Positions 1 to 10,796 of a DNA stretch of 64,000 nucleotides are shown piece after piece (the stretch's first letter is position 1; the number at the start of each line of letters is the position of its first letter). The notes under the pieces are model-generated. The model did no database searches. It was not told the origin of the DNA and saw nothing but the letters and a program-made list of their open reading frames with translations. The DNA is from Endothia cerciana (Eukaryota; Ascomycota; Sordariomycetes; Diaporthales; Cryphonectriaceae): NCBI GenBank assembly GCA_026119935.1, contig JALRMH010000006.1:1054001-1118000 (forward strand). Direction: 5' to 3'. The translations under genes and the position numbers were made by a program.

Positions 1-627
1 AGGCTGGGCGTTGTTGTTGCCTTGCAGAATAGCGCGCTCAGCGGGCCTGAAGGGCTTCCAGATACGCCGTGGCTCGTGGTAACCACCGCCGCCACCACGG
101 CCTCTGAAGTTTCTGGCTCCAGGGCGACGATCCTGGTATGAACCTCGGGCAGGACCGCGAGGGGCGCCACGAGAAGCATCTAGCTCTGACGGGCGATAGG
201 AATCACCAACGCCTGAGGGTTTGTCACTGCGAAAAGTGAAATCGCCCTGTGGTGGGCGGAATGAATCACCACCGCGAGAGTCTCGATCCCCAAAGGAGGG
301 TTGGGGCCTTGGTGGGAGTGCATGGTAATCGTCGTTACGGCGTGAGGGCTGGTAGCGGTCGTCGCGATCCTGACGGCTGAAGCGATCGTCACGGTCACGG
401 TCACGGTCACGGTCACGATAGCGATCGCGATCGCGATCGCCGTACCTATCACGAGAATAGGTATCGTAGTGATTCGAGGGCGGGCGCGGGGGAAGGGACG
501 AGGATGGAGAGGGAGGTGGTCGGTAGCCGTTGGAGCCTGGGGGCAGCGGTGGCGGTGGCGGTAGGCCATAACGCGACGCGCTTGGCCTTCTGCTATCAAT
601 GCCTGGGGGAGGAAGGTAGTGCGACAT
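1..627 (-). CDS. RD-repeat / RGG-box low-complexity protein, N-terminal part (runs off the window)
   Basis: An open frame runs from an ATG at 627 (minus) to the window edge without a stop, giving 209 complete codons. The visible protein starts MSHYLPPPG, is proline-rich for about 50 residues, then has a run of alternating Arg/Asp (RDRDRDRYRDRDRD-like, encoded by GGTCAC and CGATCG microrepeats). A central part rich in Arg, Asp, Ser and Pro follows, then an RGG-type patch (FRGRGGGGGY) near residues 172-182, ending in a basic WKPFRPAERAIL segment. RD/RS plus RGG composition is usual for nuclear RNA-binding or RNA-processing proteins; that role is inference. No folded domain is visible in the part present. 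A second open frame on the same strand (from 776) is out of register and lacks these motifs. I do not recognise the family with certainty. Confidence 0.72.
   Translation of the reverse strand, partial: MSHYLPPPGIDSRRPSASRYGLPPPPPLPPGSNGYRPPPSPSSSLPPRPPSNHYDTYSRDRYGDRDRDRYRDRDRDRDRDDRFSRQDRDDRYQPSRRNDDYHALPPRPQPSFGDRDSRGGDSFRPPQGDFTFRSDKPSGVGDSYRPSELDASRGAPRGPARGSYQDRRPGARNFRGRGGGGGYHEPRRIWKPFRPAERAILQGNNNAQP
388..441. repeat. GGTCAC / CGATCG microrepeat coding for RD repeats
   Basis: Five tandem hexamers of the GTCACG type are followed by a self-complementary CGATCG array. They lie inside the reading frame of the RD-rich protein and keep it in frame, because the units are 6 bases long. Confidence 0.8.
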
Positions 628-2466
628 GTTCGTGGAGAGTCGAAGCCTGTCTGGCTGTGCAGCAGTCGAAGTGCGGCTTGAAGACGACGCTCACAAAGGC
701 AGGGTCGCAATGGGTGTTGGACACTGAATTGACAGCCTGCCAGGGCGGGATGGGACTTTGCGTTTTGAGCTTGCACTTTTGGTCAATGAAATCGCGCTGA
801 CTAACGGTGGATCGGGACCGTGTCCTTCCTGGCCCTTGGTCCTATGGCATTACATAATCTCACAAACGCCTGTGGCTTGCACCACCGCACTCAGTGGATT
901 GCAGGGGACAACTCCCACTGGTCGTCCGTCCTACACGCCACGCACCACACCAGTTGGCCGGCTCATCAGAGAGATGCAACCATCGAGCTTCGAGTGCGCC
1001 AGCGTAGCGGAGAATGACGGTGTGTCTTGTCTTGCAGGGACACTTGTAGGACTGATCCACCCACCGGCCATCCCTTCGACCTCTCGGCTGCCTGGAGCCA
1101 CTGGCACATTTGTTGGTCGTGTATGGAGCGATCTATCCTCACCACTTCAAGGTATCAAGTCTGGAAAACTCCAATCATACGTCCCCGACTGGCGCCGGGT
1201 CGGAGCTGAGTGAATTGTGGTGTCGCACGTTGCCGACCAGCCGATGGCTGCATTGTATCACTATAGCATATCAGAAGCCGGGACCAAGGTTGAGGCTCTG
1301 CATGCGAGTGGCCCTCGTGCATGCAGAGCCGCATCGTACTCCAAACGGTCCGGTCCTAGGCCTTCAGCCCCGTCTGGAGAGTGAGCCGGATCGTCTCCTT
1401 TGCTTCACGCCAGCGCGAAAATGACCTATGATGTTGGTCAGTTTGGACCATCCCCTGTCAAGCGTCGGTTCAGAATGCTGTGCCCATCCTTGGCCGGGCA
1501 ACCACAGATTCCGCGCAGACTCAAGTTCGGCTCTCACAACAGCCTTCCTGATTTGAATGGCAAGAGGTGAGGTTTCGGCAAGCCCATCGAAGAGCGAGAG
1601 TGCTGCGAGGGATGCCAAGCAACGGCTGTCTTGAGCTGTGGCAAGGGCAATTCTGCTGCGCCAGAGACCCGAGCGGATCATGCACCTGTCAGCCGACGCT
1701 CATCGAGGGATGCGCTGTACAGAAAGAGGCAAAAGTGGAAGAAGGAGAAAACAGGCATTGAATCCTAGACTCTTCCTACCTTTTCATCTCGTACTCGTTG
1801 GCCTCAGTTGGGAAAACAACCAAGAAGAACATTGTCGGTTGTCAAGAGAATCCCTACCAATTTCCACCTCGTGGGATCAAACTAAGGATTCATATGCTTG
1901 AAACCTTCCGACAGCCGGATTTAAGTAGCTTACTATGTACCAAGGGTGCTCATATTCGCATTTTGTTAATTTCCCACAGGCACAGGGCTACGCGATTTGC
2001 CCTTTTGTTGGCTTTGCAGCCTACAGACAGCCAAAACACAGGACAAATGGCCGACCAAGCCGCATCAGATGTTCCGAAGTTGGTCCCGAAATAAGTAGCC
2101 TCTGTATACCTTGCGCCCTGTACCATGGTATATCATACCATCTTATCTCAAGGACCCTAGCGTCTTCGTAGTCGGACCAGTCGGACCCTCCGCCCATAGA
2201 GCGACAGGTCGAAGGTACGTACAGGTGTGAATAGCTTCACTGGAGAGCAGGATCCACCGGAGTGACTGTTGCCCGCCGGAAATATAACTATTTAATAGAG
2301 CGCCTTGTAGCCTAAAAGATAAAAAAAAAAAAGGCAGAGCCTTTTCCCTTTCCCTCCACCATCGTGATTGATTTTATACCAAGCCTCGACCAGGTCGACA
2401 CTCACCACTCAAGTCCCTCGACGATACACATCACTCGAGATACACTCCTCCACACCCGACTACACG
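628..2466. other. Intergenic region, 1.8 kb
   Basis: The region lies between divergent genes. Short open frames exist, the longest about 150 codons at 758-1213 (plus), but none shows a domain, signal peptide or coherent intron pattern. It contains a near-perfect inverted repeat at 1294-1330 (own entry) and an A-run at about 2320. An AT-rich TATTTAATAG element at about 2289-2298 may be a promoter element for the gene at 2467. Confidence 0.5.
1294..1330. repeat. Inverted repeat with 12-bp perfect arms
   Basis: GGCTCTGCATGC at 1294-1305 is exactly complementary to GCATGCAGAGCC at 1319-1330. The spacer is 13 bases, in which GAG and CTC can extend the pairing, so a stem-loop or cruciform could form. 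No gene overlaps it. Function unknown. Confidence 0.75.
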
Positions 2467-3850
2467 ATGATGTCCAAGAAGATCCTAGCCCTGGCCGCTA
2501 CGGCCCTGTCCGGCACCGTGATGGCCCAGGAGATTCACAGCGGTATCACCTTCGAGGTACGATGGACGAACACATCGGACGTCTTGACTACGCCTGTCAA
2601 GGATGCCTACGAGACCGCGTAAGTATTGTCTCCCTTCTTGTGCTGTTTGACCCCTCATCCTTGGCGCTTTGCCTTGCACTCATTGCAAGATCACTGCTGT
2701 GACACCTGCCGAAGCCCACGGGCCCGGGCCACGGTGCAACCGGGATAGATGCTGACAGCTTCCTGTTCACAGCGCTGCCGAGCAGGCCACCGCCCGACTC
2801 CAGGCCGGCATCGCCGCCACGGGCATCGCCTCTGACTGTGTCTCCGCCAACAACACTCCTGCTGGCCTGTACGCCTTCAAGGACTGCATCGCCGGTGAGA
2901 ATCCGGACAACTTCTTCGGCCTCCTCGCCGACGACATCACCGAGGCCAACACCTTCTGGGCCTCGGTGATCGCCAACTCGACCACCGATCGCACGCAGTG
3001 GGTGCCCGCGCGCACCTATGTCAAGGCCTACTTCGGCACCGCCCTCGACGCCACCGAGTTCGCGGTCTGGACAGCCAGCCCCTTCTCCGATGCCGAGGAC
3101 CTCCACTCGAACCCCGAGGTAAGGCCACGATCGTCCCTAAAAGGAGCCTTTAGCGATTTCACTTTTGTGGACTAATCTGTCTTTCCCTCAGCACTACTAC
3201 TACAACTCGACTGTCTCGGGCACGACCCAGGACGCCGACATCTTCGAGGGCTGGGGCGGTGTCCTCTCCACCTTCGGCTCCAAGCGCACCAACTTCAGCG
3301 TCCCCGGCTACACCACCCCAGACTTTGGCTCCGCCGACTACCCCGAGGCGTGGTCCATTAGCGACGACTTCCCGCTCGTCTACCAGGGCATCGGTCCCAA
3401 GATCCTCATGGACGGTACCACCTTTGGTGTGCTGCACATTGCCGTGCGCGACGTGGCTGCGACGGGCTCGGATCCTGCCGCTATCGAGATCTAGTGAGTT
3501 CTTTTGTTCCACCCGCCCTCCCCTCTGGGCTGGCTTCGGCATGGCCCTAGGGCCTGTGGGCGTGTTTTGCTGACTCGAGACTCTTTTTCTTCTCTTTTCA
3601 TAGCTCGGCCGTGTGGTATCCTCCCGACAACAACGCCGATGCCGCAGACGCGACCGAGTTCACCACCAACTTCGTTGCGGATGAGTCTCACCACAGTAAG
3701 TCAACCTGATGGAACACGCGCTGTCTCAACCGCTCTTCTCTCCTGCTGGAAACCAAGTGCTGACTCCTATCGTCCAAAGTGGTTGTCGAAATCATCAACG
3801 ACAGCCTGAAGGCTCAATCAGATTGCTCTACAGGGTTGTGTGCTGCGTAA
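2467..3850 (+). CDS. Secreted protein of unknown function (320 aa, 4 introns)
   Basis: Gene model: exons 2467-2618, 2773-3118, 3192-3493, 3604-3695 and 3780-3850 (963 bases, 320 aa). All donors are GTAAG or GTGAG type, all acceptors are AG, and phases agree. The ATG ATG pair starts a signal peptide (MMSKKILALAATALSGTVMA) with likely cleavage before QEIHSG. The mature part is rich in acidic and aromatic residues, has four Cys (two near CVSANN and KDCIAG, two at the C-terminal DCSTGLC) and several N-x-S/T glycosylation sites. No membrane segment follows the signal, so it is probably extracellular. Unspliced reading through exon 3 meets a TAG exactly at the donor (3492-3494), which supports splicing there. 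I do not recognise a catalytic motif or family. The neighbouring sugar porter does not fix a function. Confidence 0.8.
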
Positions 3851-4386
3851 CAAGGGTGTTTAAAGATGACCACGCAGTCCGGACCTCGGGACGAGGTCAA
3901 GATGTAATGAGGTCTTGATACCTAGATATCCTGGCAGGCGCACCTAGGCCTTAGGACAACAGCACCGTTCGAGTATGCTTTGATGCTTATTTCACACTAA
4001 GTGTGTAGACACAACCGTGCTGAGATGCGACCGTGCAAGTGTTTGCTGCAGATACTGGCACTGCTGCTCTGCGACGTGACTGTGAAGAAGAGAGTGACGG
4101 TGGGAGTGGAGCAAGCCCTTAATATGACAGTGACACTGAGAGTGCTAGGACCCGGTAGAAAGATATGCGAACACCAAGACCATCATGCACTCGTGATTAG
4201 GAGCAAGCAGAAGAACAACTACTCATTTGGAAGCATTTGATTGTCTTGCATACCGGAGAGCGAGCCGTTTCCCCGGTGTGATGTAGGTTTGTGGTAGAGG
4301 GGCTGCTCGTGATGGAAGATGCCATGAAGCCAAAGGCCGACGGCGCGAAGGACTATCAAAACTCGGTTTTCGGGAATCCAGACGTG

Positions 4387-4401
4387 CCCCCCCCCCCCCC
4401 C
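4387..4401. repeat. Homopolymer C15
   Basis: Fifteen consecutive C bases in intergenic DNA. It is one of several long G/C homopolymers in this window and a likely site of length error or polymorphism. Confidence 0.9.
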
Positions 4402-5281
4402 ACCACCTCCCCTCCCCCACCGTCTGGATCATGGATTGTACCGCAGTACGTATTTCAACGTCGTACGATCTCTTGGAGTGGAAGCACCGGGTTGCGGTCC
4501 AGTGGGTGGTTTGTCAAGCAGCTCCATCGCAACGGTCAGCTAGAAGCGCTCCAATCATAGGACATCGTGTGCCTGGATGACGTACGAGGCGGACCTGCGA
4601 TCGGTCCGCATCCATCTCGTCCATTTCTAGGTGTGGAGTCTTGGAAAACCGCTTTGGTGATCGATCCCCAGAATTGAAAGAGCGCACTCTGTACTCTAAA
4701 TACAGATCCCTGGCTGACCCAGCCGAACCACCGTCGTCGAACTCGAATCTTCAGGCTCGAGACGACGGGGGAATATACAGCAAAACGGCAATCCAGGAGT
4801 CTGCCCAGGTGGAAGACGGGGGAGGCTTTGAGAAAACCCTCTGCTGATTTCTCCGATTTTTTTGGTCGTGAAGATGCGTGGTCATGGACTTATCTTGGGT
4901 ACGGCAGTCTGGCTGACCTATCGTCTGGGGGCCCATGGGCTGGTTCTCCAATACGGCCCCATTTTCTCCCCAGCCGTAACTGCAACATCTCCTAGATCAC
5001 CACCTCCGCTTCCCCTTGGGGTAGTGGGCCCCTGGAGTATGCGACGACTGATGGGCACAGCTCGCTGCCAAGAATCGTCATCCTGGCACCTCCGGGCCAG
5101 GGAGGGACGGGAAAGGTTGGGTACGCGCAAGACCTTCATCAAACGCCAATGCTCGTGGTAGATGTTTGGTGACCGCCTTGACATGACCTGTGGGATGAGG
5201 CACCACAGCTTGGTGCGGCTCTGACAAAACCGTCAGACTCTGGACGGGGTGCCGAGGCCCGAGCCTGAGCGTGAACATTAA

Positions 5282-5288
5282 TATATAG
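5282..5288 (+). promoter_or_regulatory. TATA-like box upstream of the sugar porter
   Basis: The sequence ATTAATATATAG ends about 110 bases upstream of the ATG at 5397, a usual distance for a TATA element in filamentous fungi. Confidence 0.4.
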
Positions 5289-5396
5289 TCGGGGACCCCA
5301 TGATGATTGTAACGCCCCGTTTCTCCGCTTCAGCTGTCCTTACCTAGCAAGGAGCGGATATTCGTTGGTGCTCTGTCTCTCGGAGGTATCACAGCC

Positions 5397-7719
5397 ATGT
5401 ACAGAATCTGGAACATCTATGTACGTCCCTGGTACCTACTACCCAAGCACCCATCAGACCTACCTGGCTCGCTCTGTAGCGTGAATCTCACGCACGATCT
5501 GGCCTCCGTGACTGACGTGTCTTCTCGTCCAGGTCCTCGCCGCCTTCGGCACGATAGGAGGAGCGCTCTTCGGTTTCGATGTCTCCTCCATGTCTGCCTG
5601 GGTCGGTATGTGACTATCTTCTCCCATGACCCTCACGACCCCCTGGGCGCAGTCTCTCACACTACTCGTGCCACACAGGTAGCGACCAGTACCTCAACTA
5701 CTTCAACAATCCGAACTCTCTTCAACAAGGTGGCATCACCGCATCCATGTCCGCGGGCAGCTTCGTCGGTTCGATCTGTGCCGGATGGTTCTGCGATCGC
5801 CTCGGGCGTCGAGGCATCCTAAAACTCGCCTCCGTCATCTGGGTGATCGGGGCCGTGCTACAGTGTAGCTCCCAGAATGTGGCCCATCTGTGCATCGGAA
5901 GGGTCGTCAGCGGTCTTGCGAGTAGGACTCCCAGCAGTGAACCCGCTTGTTTCCTGTGCCCTTGCTGACACCATGATCTAGTCGGCATCACGTCTTCTCA
6001 GGTTCTTGTCTACCTCGCCGAGCTGGCTCCTGCGAAGACCCGTGGACAGATCGTCGGCATCCAACAGTGGGCTATCGATTGGGGCATTCTCATCAGTGAG
6101 CCCCCTTGACCTTGCTTCCAGCATCCTACCGTCGGTTGGTGGCTGACACCGTCCCTTGCAGTGTACCTCATCAGCTACGGCTGCTCCGTATCTGTCTCCG
6201 GACCAGCAGCGTTCCGCATCGCTTGGGGTGTCCAAGGTGTCCCAGGTATCGTTCTCGGGTGTGCCATGTTCTTCTTCCCAGAGTCTCCCCGATGGCTCGC
6301 TAGCCGTATGAACCCCAGTCCGCGACATCTGCCCCCCCCCCCCCCCCAATGTGTACAAGACTCTCATGATCGGAATGATGTAGATGACCGTTGGGACGAG
6401 TGTGTCGACGTCCTCGCAAATCTCCACGCCCATGGGGACCGCGAATCTCCCGTCGTCCTGGTTGAACTCGAGGAAGTCAGGGAGGCCGCTCGAATCGCAG
6501 CCGAGTCGAAAGATCTCGGGTATGCTGGGCTCCTTGGGCGAAAGACGTGGTACCGTACCATGTGCGGAGTCAGCGTTCAGGTTTGGTAAGTGCTGGCCAC
6601 ATGATCTATTTGGCTTCCTGGACGGAGGAGGCTGACCTTCCCTCAGGCAGCAGCTTTTGGGCGGAAATGTGATGCTCTACTATATTGTTTATATCTTCGA
6701 CGTATGTCATTACCCCTGGATGCCTTGTGGTCTCTGATCAGGCTGTTTGTTGACCATACCCTTTGAACAGATGGCGGGAGAGGCAGGTCGCCCATTGCTC
6801 TAACCAACGTAGTTATCAGTAATGACTGATTATATGCAGGGTGGAAATTCCGGACTCACGAGCGCCATCATTCAATACGTTGTGAGTAGATCTCGGACCC
6901 GTAGGATTCCACGGCAGCCGGAAACGGACAGTGTTTGTCACCTAGGAACATCTAAACTGATCATTCTTTAGATCTTTCTCGTCACCACAGGTGGAATCCT
7001 TCCGTTCGTCGATAGAATGGGTCGCAGACCACTTTTGATCTACGGTGCCATCATCTGCTGTCTCTTGCACTTCATCACCGGAGCACTGATGGCCTCATAC
7101 GGCCACTCCGTTGCCTCAGTCGACGGCAACTCCATCCTCACGTGGGAACTCAACGATGCCCGAGCAGCCAAGGCAATCATCGCCAGTAAGTCATCTGTAC
7201 CCTTCTCGGGTCTCGCAAATGCTTCATTGGACACAGCTGACTCCGGGACCGCTCTTAGTGTGCTATATCTTCGTCGGCGTCTACGGCCTGACCTGGGCCC
7301 CTGTCGCCTGGATCTACGCCTCCGAGGTCTTCCCCCTGAGGTACCGCGCCAAGGGCGTCGGGATCTCCGCCTCGGGCAACTGGATCGTCAATCTGGCGCT
7401 CGCGCTCTTCGTGCCCAGCGCGTTCACCAACATCCAGTGGAAGACGTACATGATCTTCGGCACCTTCTGCGCGGCCATGGCCATCTTCGTGTTCCTCCTG
7501 TACCCGGAGACCGCGGGCAAGTCTCTGGAGGAGATCGACAATGTCTTCAGGGCGAAGGTGCCCGCTTGGAGGAGTGCTGACCTCGGCGGGACGTTTGAGG
7601 AGAGGGTCCGTGGCGTGCAGTCTAAGCGGGAGCACCCGGCCGACGGCGAGGCGGCGCACGAGGAGGAGGCGCCGAGTGCTGCCACTGACACTGCCCCGCC
7701 GGCCGAGAAGCAAGTCTGA
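5397..7719 (+). CDS. MFS sugar porter (hexose-transporter type), 527 aa, 10 introns
   Basis: Exons: 5397-5420, 5533-5605, 5679-5921, 5982-6095, 6162-6305, 6384-6585, 6647-6701, 6771-6782, 6840-6881, 6972-7185 and 7259-7719 (1584 bases). The product is a 12-helix plasma-membrane symporter/facilitator of the SP family. Visible signatures: GGALFGFD at the end of TM1, DRLGRRG in loop 2-3, the long sugar-transport signature GRVVSGLAIGI...YLAELAP, PESPRWLAS closing the N half, QQLLGGNVMLYY in TM7, DRMGRRPL in loop 8-9, WIYASEVFPLRYRAKG, and PETAGKSLEEID at the end of TM12. A hydrophilic, Glu/Ala-rich C tail of about 65 residues follows. The 12-base exon at 6771 needs a GC donor (6783-6784), because the nearby GT donor breaks the frame. 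The intron after WLAS carries a C16 run. Substrate cannot be read from sequence. Confidence 0.92.
6332..6347. repeat. Homopolymer C16 inside an intron
   Basis: Sixteen consecutive C lie in the intron 6306-6383 of the sugar porter gene, so length changes here would not alter the protein. Confidence 0.9.
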
Positions 7720-8238
7720 TGTGAAAGGTGTGCAGATGCCTCGGACGGGTAATGTTAGGCTGTCTTGGTGGGATGGAGGGAATGTCTCTAAGCCTCCGTT
7801 AGACCGGGCAGAATGATACGTACCATGCTAGGTTGTCACTATGTGGACGATGGTTAGCTAGGAACGATCGCGGCGGTATCTAGACGCATAGGACTAGCCA
7901 CAGCAAACTATGATTATCACATCTGAGAACGACGGCCGTCTCTCTCAGCCTTGGTCGGCCAGAAATTATGTACTCAGCCATGGCGCCCCCCTCCCCCCGG
8001 GGCACCCTCTTGGGCACCTGGCGCAAGAATAAAATAAAATGGGGAAGCTTAGGGGGGTTAGGGTTTTAGGCACTCGGAAATAGGCTAGCGGTCTGCACGA
8101 CAAGTCGACCTTGTTCGCGAACTCACCCGCGCTTGTTCACGTTTTCTCACTCAACGCAAGCGCCCTTCATCAATTTCCAATAGTAATGCCAGGTCCTCAA
8201 GCACGCTGCCAGCGCTGTGTAACTCTTATCTAAAAGCC
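7720..8238. other. Intergenic region with a telobox-like element
   Basis: It holds the 3' flank of the sugar porter and the promoter of the RRM-like gene. It contains C/G-rich runs at about 7986-8002, an AATAAAATAAAAT stretch near 8028, and TTAGGGTTTTAGG at 8058-8070. Confidence 0.45.
8058..8070 (+). promoter_or_regulatory. TTAGGG-type telobox-like promoter element
   Basis: TTAGGGTTTTAGG, preceded by a G6 run, lies 170-180 bases upstream of the ATG at 8239. TTAGGG-type boxes bind Tbf1/TRF-like factors in fungal promoters (established for yeasts). Use here is inference. Confidence 0.3.
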
Positions 8239-9393
8239 ATGCATCTCACCCCGCGGGCGGCAAGGGGCTTAGCCGGTGTCATGCCTCGCCGCCCATCGAC
8301 GCTACCACAACTGAATACGGCCATTTTGACAATCCGAAGATCGTCCACCTTGTCGCCAGACGACTTTGCCGAGCAAGTGGTCGGATCTCAGCGGAAACCG
8401 AAACCACAACGGGGTGAGCCCGGCGCACGCAGGCCAGGATCTTTCAGGTCTCGCCAAATTCCAACGGACTTCTTGCCCCAGTCCACGCAGATAGAGGCCA
8501 CCGAGTCCCAGGCCCGAGAGCCACTCGTGGAAGTTAGCGAACCTGATGCAATCGAAGTGAAGGACCAGCTTGCAAAGCCCGGGGCAGATAGCCTGCCAGG
8601 CCCGCCGGTAGTCACGCAGTTGGAGCGCGGTTTCCCGCGGAGGATCAAGGGGACCAGCTTCGTCAAATTCAAGGGGGTCAAAAGCAAGCTGTTCGCGGCA
8701 GCTGGGACGCAGAATACGGGGCCTCTGTTCAAGAAGCACTTGTCGAGAAAGGGCGAAGACACGTCATCACAAGAGACACGACCACGCGTTGTCTTCTTCC
8801 GTAATCTACCCAAAGACACCACGGAGGAAGCCATACTCAGTCTCATCGCCCACGCGGGAGGGAAGGACAAGGTCCCGGACAGCGCCGCGCGAGTGGCGGA
8901 CGTGAGGATGACGACATCGGGGGCGATACGCGTGGAGTTCTTTCACCACATCGGTGCCATAGCCACACACCGCCTGGCACAGGCCGGTGACCTCAAGCTC
9001 CCGGGCGGGGGCCCACTGCTGACGACCCTGCACCGCAACCGTGACGTCCCGAACCCGTCTGCCGGCACTGGTCTGCCGTCTTTCGGCGGTGTGTCGAGGA
9101 AGAAATATATGGATGAGAATTTCCGCAAATATGCGGTCGTGCGGCGCACGGTGCTGAGCAGTACCTCGCCGCCTCCTGAGCGTTGCGACCACCCGAGTAA
9201 GCAACCGTGGCTTACTACGCTGCCGGACGCCGACGCGCCGGAGGCCTCGAAATTGCATGCGGAGGAGTCGGTCGATGCTGTTGAAAAGGAGAGTCGGCAG
9301 GGGCTTGAGCAAGACCTCCTGCACGCTCGACACCAAGAGAAGGTGGCCGATTCGAGGGTGCCTTGGGGGGGCTACCCATCGGGAAAGGGATAG
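8239..9393 (+). CDS. RRM-like protein with probable mitochondrial presequence (384 aa)
   Basis: A single exon from ATG 8239 to TAG 9391-9393. The N-terminus (first about 40 residues, MHLTPRAARG...TIRRSSTL) is rich in Arg, Ser and Leu and free of acidic residues, as in mitochondrial presequences. A basic disordered part follows to about residue 130, then the segment RRIKGTSFVKFKGVKSK. An RRM-like fold is suggested at residues 182-255: RVVFFRNLPKDTTEEAILSL matches RNP2 plus helix 1, and the later AIRVEFFHHIGAIATH matches a weak RNP1 plus helix 2. The C-terminal third is low complexity. RNA binding, perhaps in mitochondria, is inference from these motifs; the family is not recognised. A possible ATG at codon 15 would remove much of the presequence. 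Confidence 0.75.
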   Translation: MHLTPRAARGLAGVMPRRPSTLPQLNTAILTIRRSSTLSPDDFAEQVVGSQRKPKPQRGEPGARRPGSFRSRQIPTDFLPQSTQIEATESQAREPLVEVSEPDAIEVKDQLAKPGADSLPGPPVVTQLERGFPRRIKGTSFVKFKGVKSKLFAAAGTQNTGPLFKKHLSRKGEDTSSQETRPRVVFFRNLPKDTTEEAILSLIAHAGGKDKVPDSAARVADVRMTTSGAIRVEFFHHIGAIATHRLAQAGDLKLPGGGPLLTTLHRNRDVPNPSAGTGLPSFGGVSRKKYMDENFRKYAVVRRTVLSSTSPPPERCDHPSKQPWLTTLPDADAPEASKLHAEESVDAVEKESRQGLEQDLLHARHQEKVADSRVPWGGYPSGKG

Positions 9394-10511
9394 GGCACAT
9401 CGCCTAGCATGGAGGAAGTCGGGTCTTGACGCATCCACGGTATGCACCACCAAGGCTGGATATATAAACTTGCGGTTGAGCCTCGGTGGCGAAGTGGGAA
9501 AATTAATCCCTAGGGGCTGTAAAGTGCTTCTCCCCTATTTGTATCGAACATTCACCACATATGGGATATTGGAAACTAGCCCATAACTCTTTTCGTGTGG
9601 TGAATACAATGTTTACATTATTCTACTCCTGAAGCCGATGTTACCATATGTAGATTGTGCCTTCCATGCAGCTTCTCTTCTGTATTTCTAGGATCTCTGC
9701 CAATCTGATCGGCAGGCAATCAGATTGTACATAGTTCAACGATATCTCATCATTCATATACCTAAAATTAAATGGGATCTCTCTCTATGAAATATATATT
9801 TGATGTGTATGTGTGTGACAGGAAGCAAGGCGGTTAGAGTTGCTGCAGTGAACCAACCACGGTAACAACCTTCCCTCCTTGCAAACAGGGTCTGTAGATA
9901 GCTTCTTCTCTTCTCTTCAGACCACGAGACAATAAGACCTGTACACCCGTAATTGTTGTCACAGTGTGAGTGTTCTGATCACATCACTGATCATGTTTGC
10001 CTGGGTTCCACGGGTTCTGATACCGCTCTGGTGTTCTGTCCGCAAATCTGTATGTACTATGTAATAGACTCCCTTGTGAAACATGGGCTGGATATGGAAT
10101 ATTGATTTGCGGGCAGAGATCCGTTCCATGGGGGAGGGGGGTAGGCACTGTCTCAGGGTGAGCTTCTGCCTCTAAAAATAATACTGAATGGTATGGCTAT
10201 ATTATTGCTCAGAGGACACAACTAAATACTTCGCTTATTCAAGATTTTCCGGCCTGCACAGATTCACTCGTAGTGGTAATGAAGCTCGCGGTCTTTATGA
10301 ACCCGGTGATTACGTTTGTGCTCAGCGGCCGCGCTATATTAGAATGGGAATATCTAGCAGCCAAAACCTGGATAACCATCCTCGGATGTTGCAATAAATC
10401 CCCACGGCGGGTCACACCCGTCACCACCAGCATCTACGTTATCCTCATTGACCAGGTAAATCCAGCCTGTTAAGCATTAGCCCATGTTATTTAAAAGTTC
10501 CCCTCTTTGCC
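9394..10511. other. AT-richer intergenic region
   Basis: About 1.1 kb with higher A+T than the flanks and only short open frames. No domain, RNA gene or repeat is recognised. Its 3' end is the downstream flank of the small secreted gene on the minus strand. Confidence 0.45.
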
Positions 10512-10796
10512 TCATAGATACAAGTCTACTCTCAGGAGGAAGGACGGACCGTTTGCACACATGCAGACAGTTGGCACGCATTCATCCGGGTCTGGGCTGC
10601 AGAGAAGCATATCAGTGATGCCATCTCCATTGAGAATGGAGATATAGATGGGCAGAACCGAGACTCACAAGTAATAGCAGCCGCTGGAGTTCCTGACAGA
10701 CTTGGTTCGGGCTGTCTTGTCCTGAGGGGCGTGCTCGACCGGCTGGGCCGAGACGGTCGAGGCAGCGACAACGAGGCAGATAAATGAGACCTTCAT
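10512..10796 (-). CDS. Small secreted Cys-containing protein (70 aa, 1 intron), effector-like
   Basis: Exons (minus): 10796-10669 and 10596-10512, total 213 bases, 70 aa. Exon 1 gives a clean signal peptide, MKVSFICLVVAASTVSA, with cleavage before QPVEHA, and then a short hydrophilic part with many Lys/Arg. The GTGAGT donor follows a Tyr codon pair and the acceptor is CTGCAG, with matching phase (TT+C). Exon 2 continues PDPDECVPTVCMCANG. Cysteines in the mature part are at GCYY, DECV and VCMC (four), enough for two disulphides. A TATA box lies about 110 bases upstream. The C-terminal end (FLLRVDLYL) is hydrophobic, so a further unrecognised intron is possible. Secreted Cys-rich miniproteins of this size are often effectors or antimicrobial peptides in fungi; this role is inference. 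Confidence 0.62.

Larger units (their letters stand above)
3851..5396. other. Intergenic region with a 15-C run
   Basis: No convincing gene is seen in 1.5 kb between two plus-strand genes. A run of 15 C at 4387-4401 is followed by a C-rich stretch to about 4430. The 3' part (from about 5200) is the promoter of the sugar porter. Confidence 0.5.

Noticed and set aside
180..776. 198-codon minus-strand frame with a hydrophobic Ile/Val/Ala repeat
   Set aside because: The hydrophobic repeat is an out-of-frame reading of the RD microrepeat of the real gene (ATG at 627).
758..1213. 151-codon plus-strand open frame
   Set aside because: No signal peptide, domain or intron signals, and it overlaps other open frames in the other registers. 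Likely chance.
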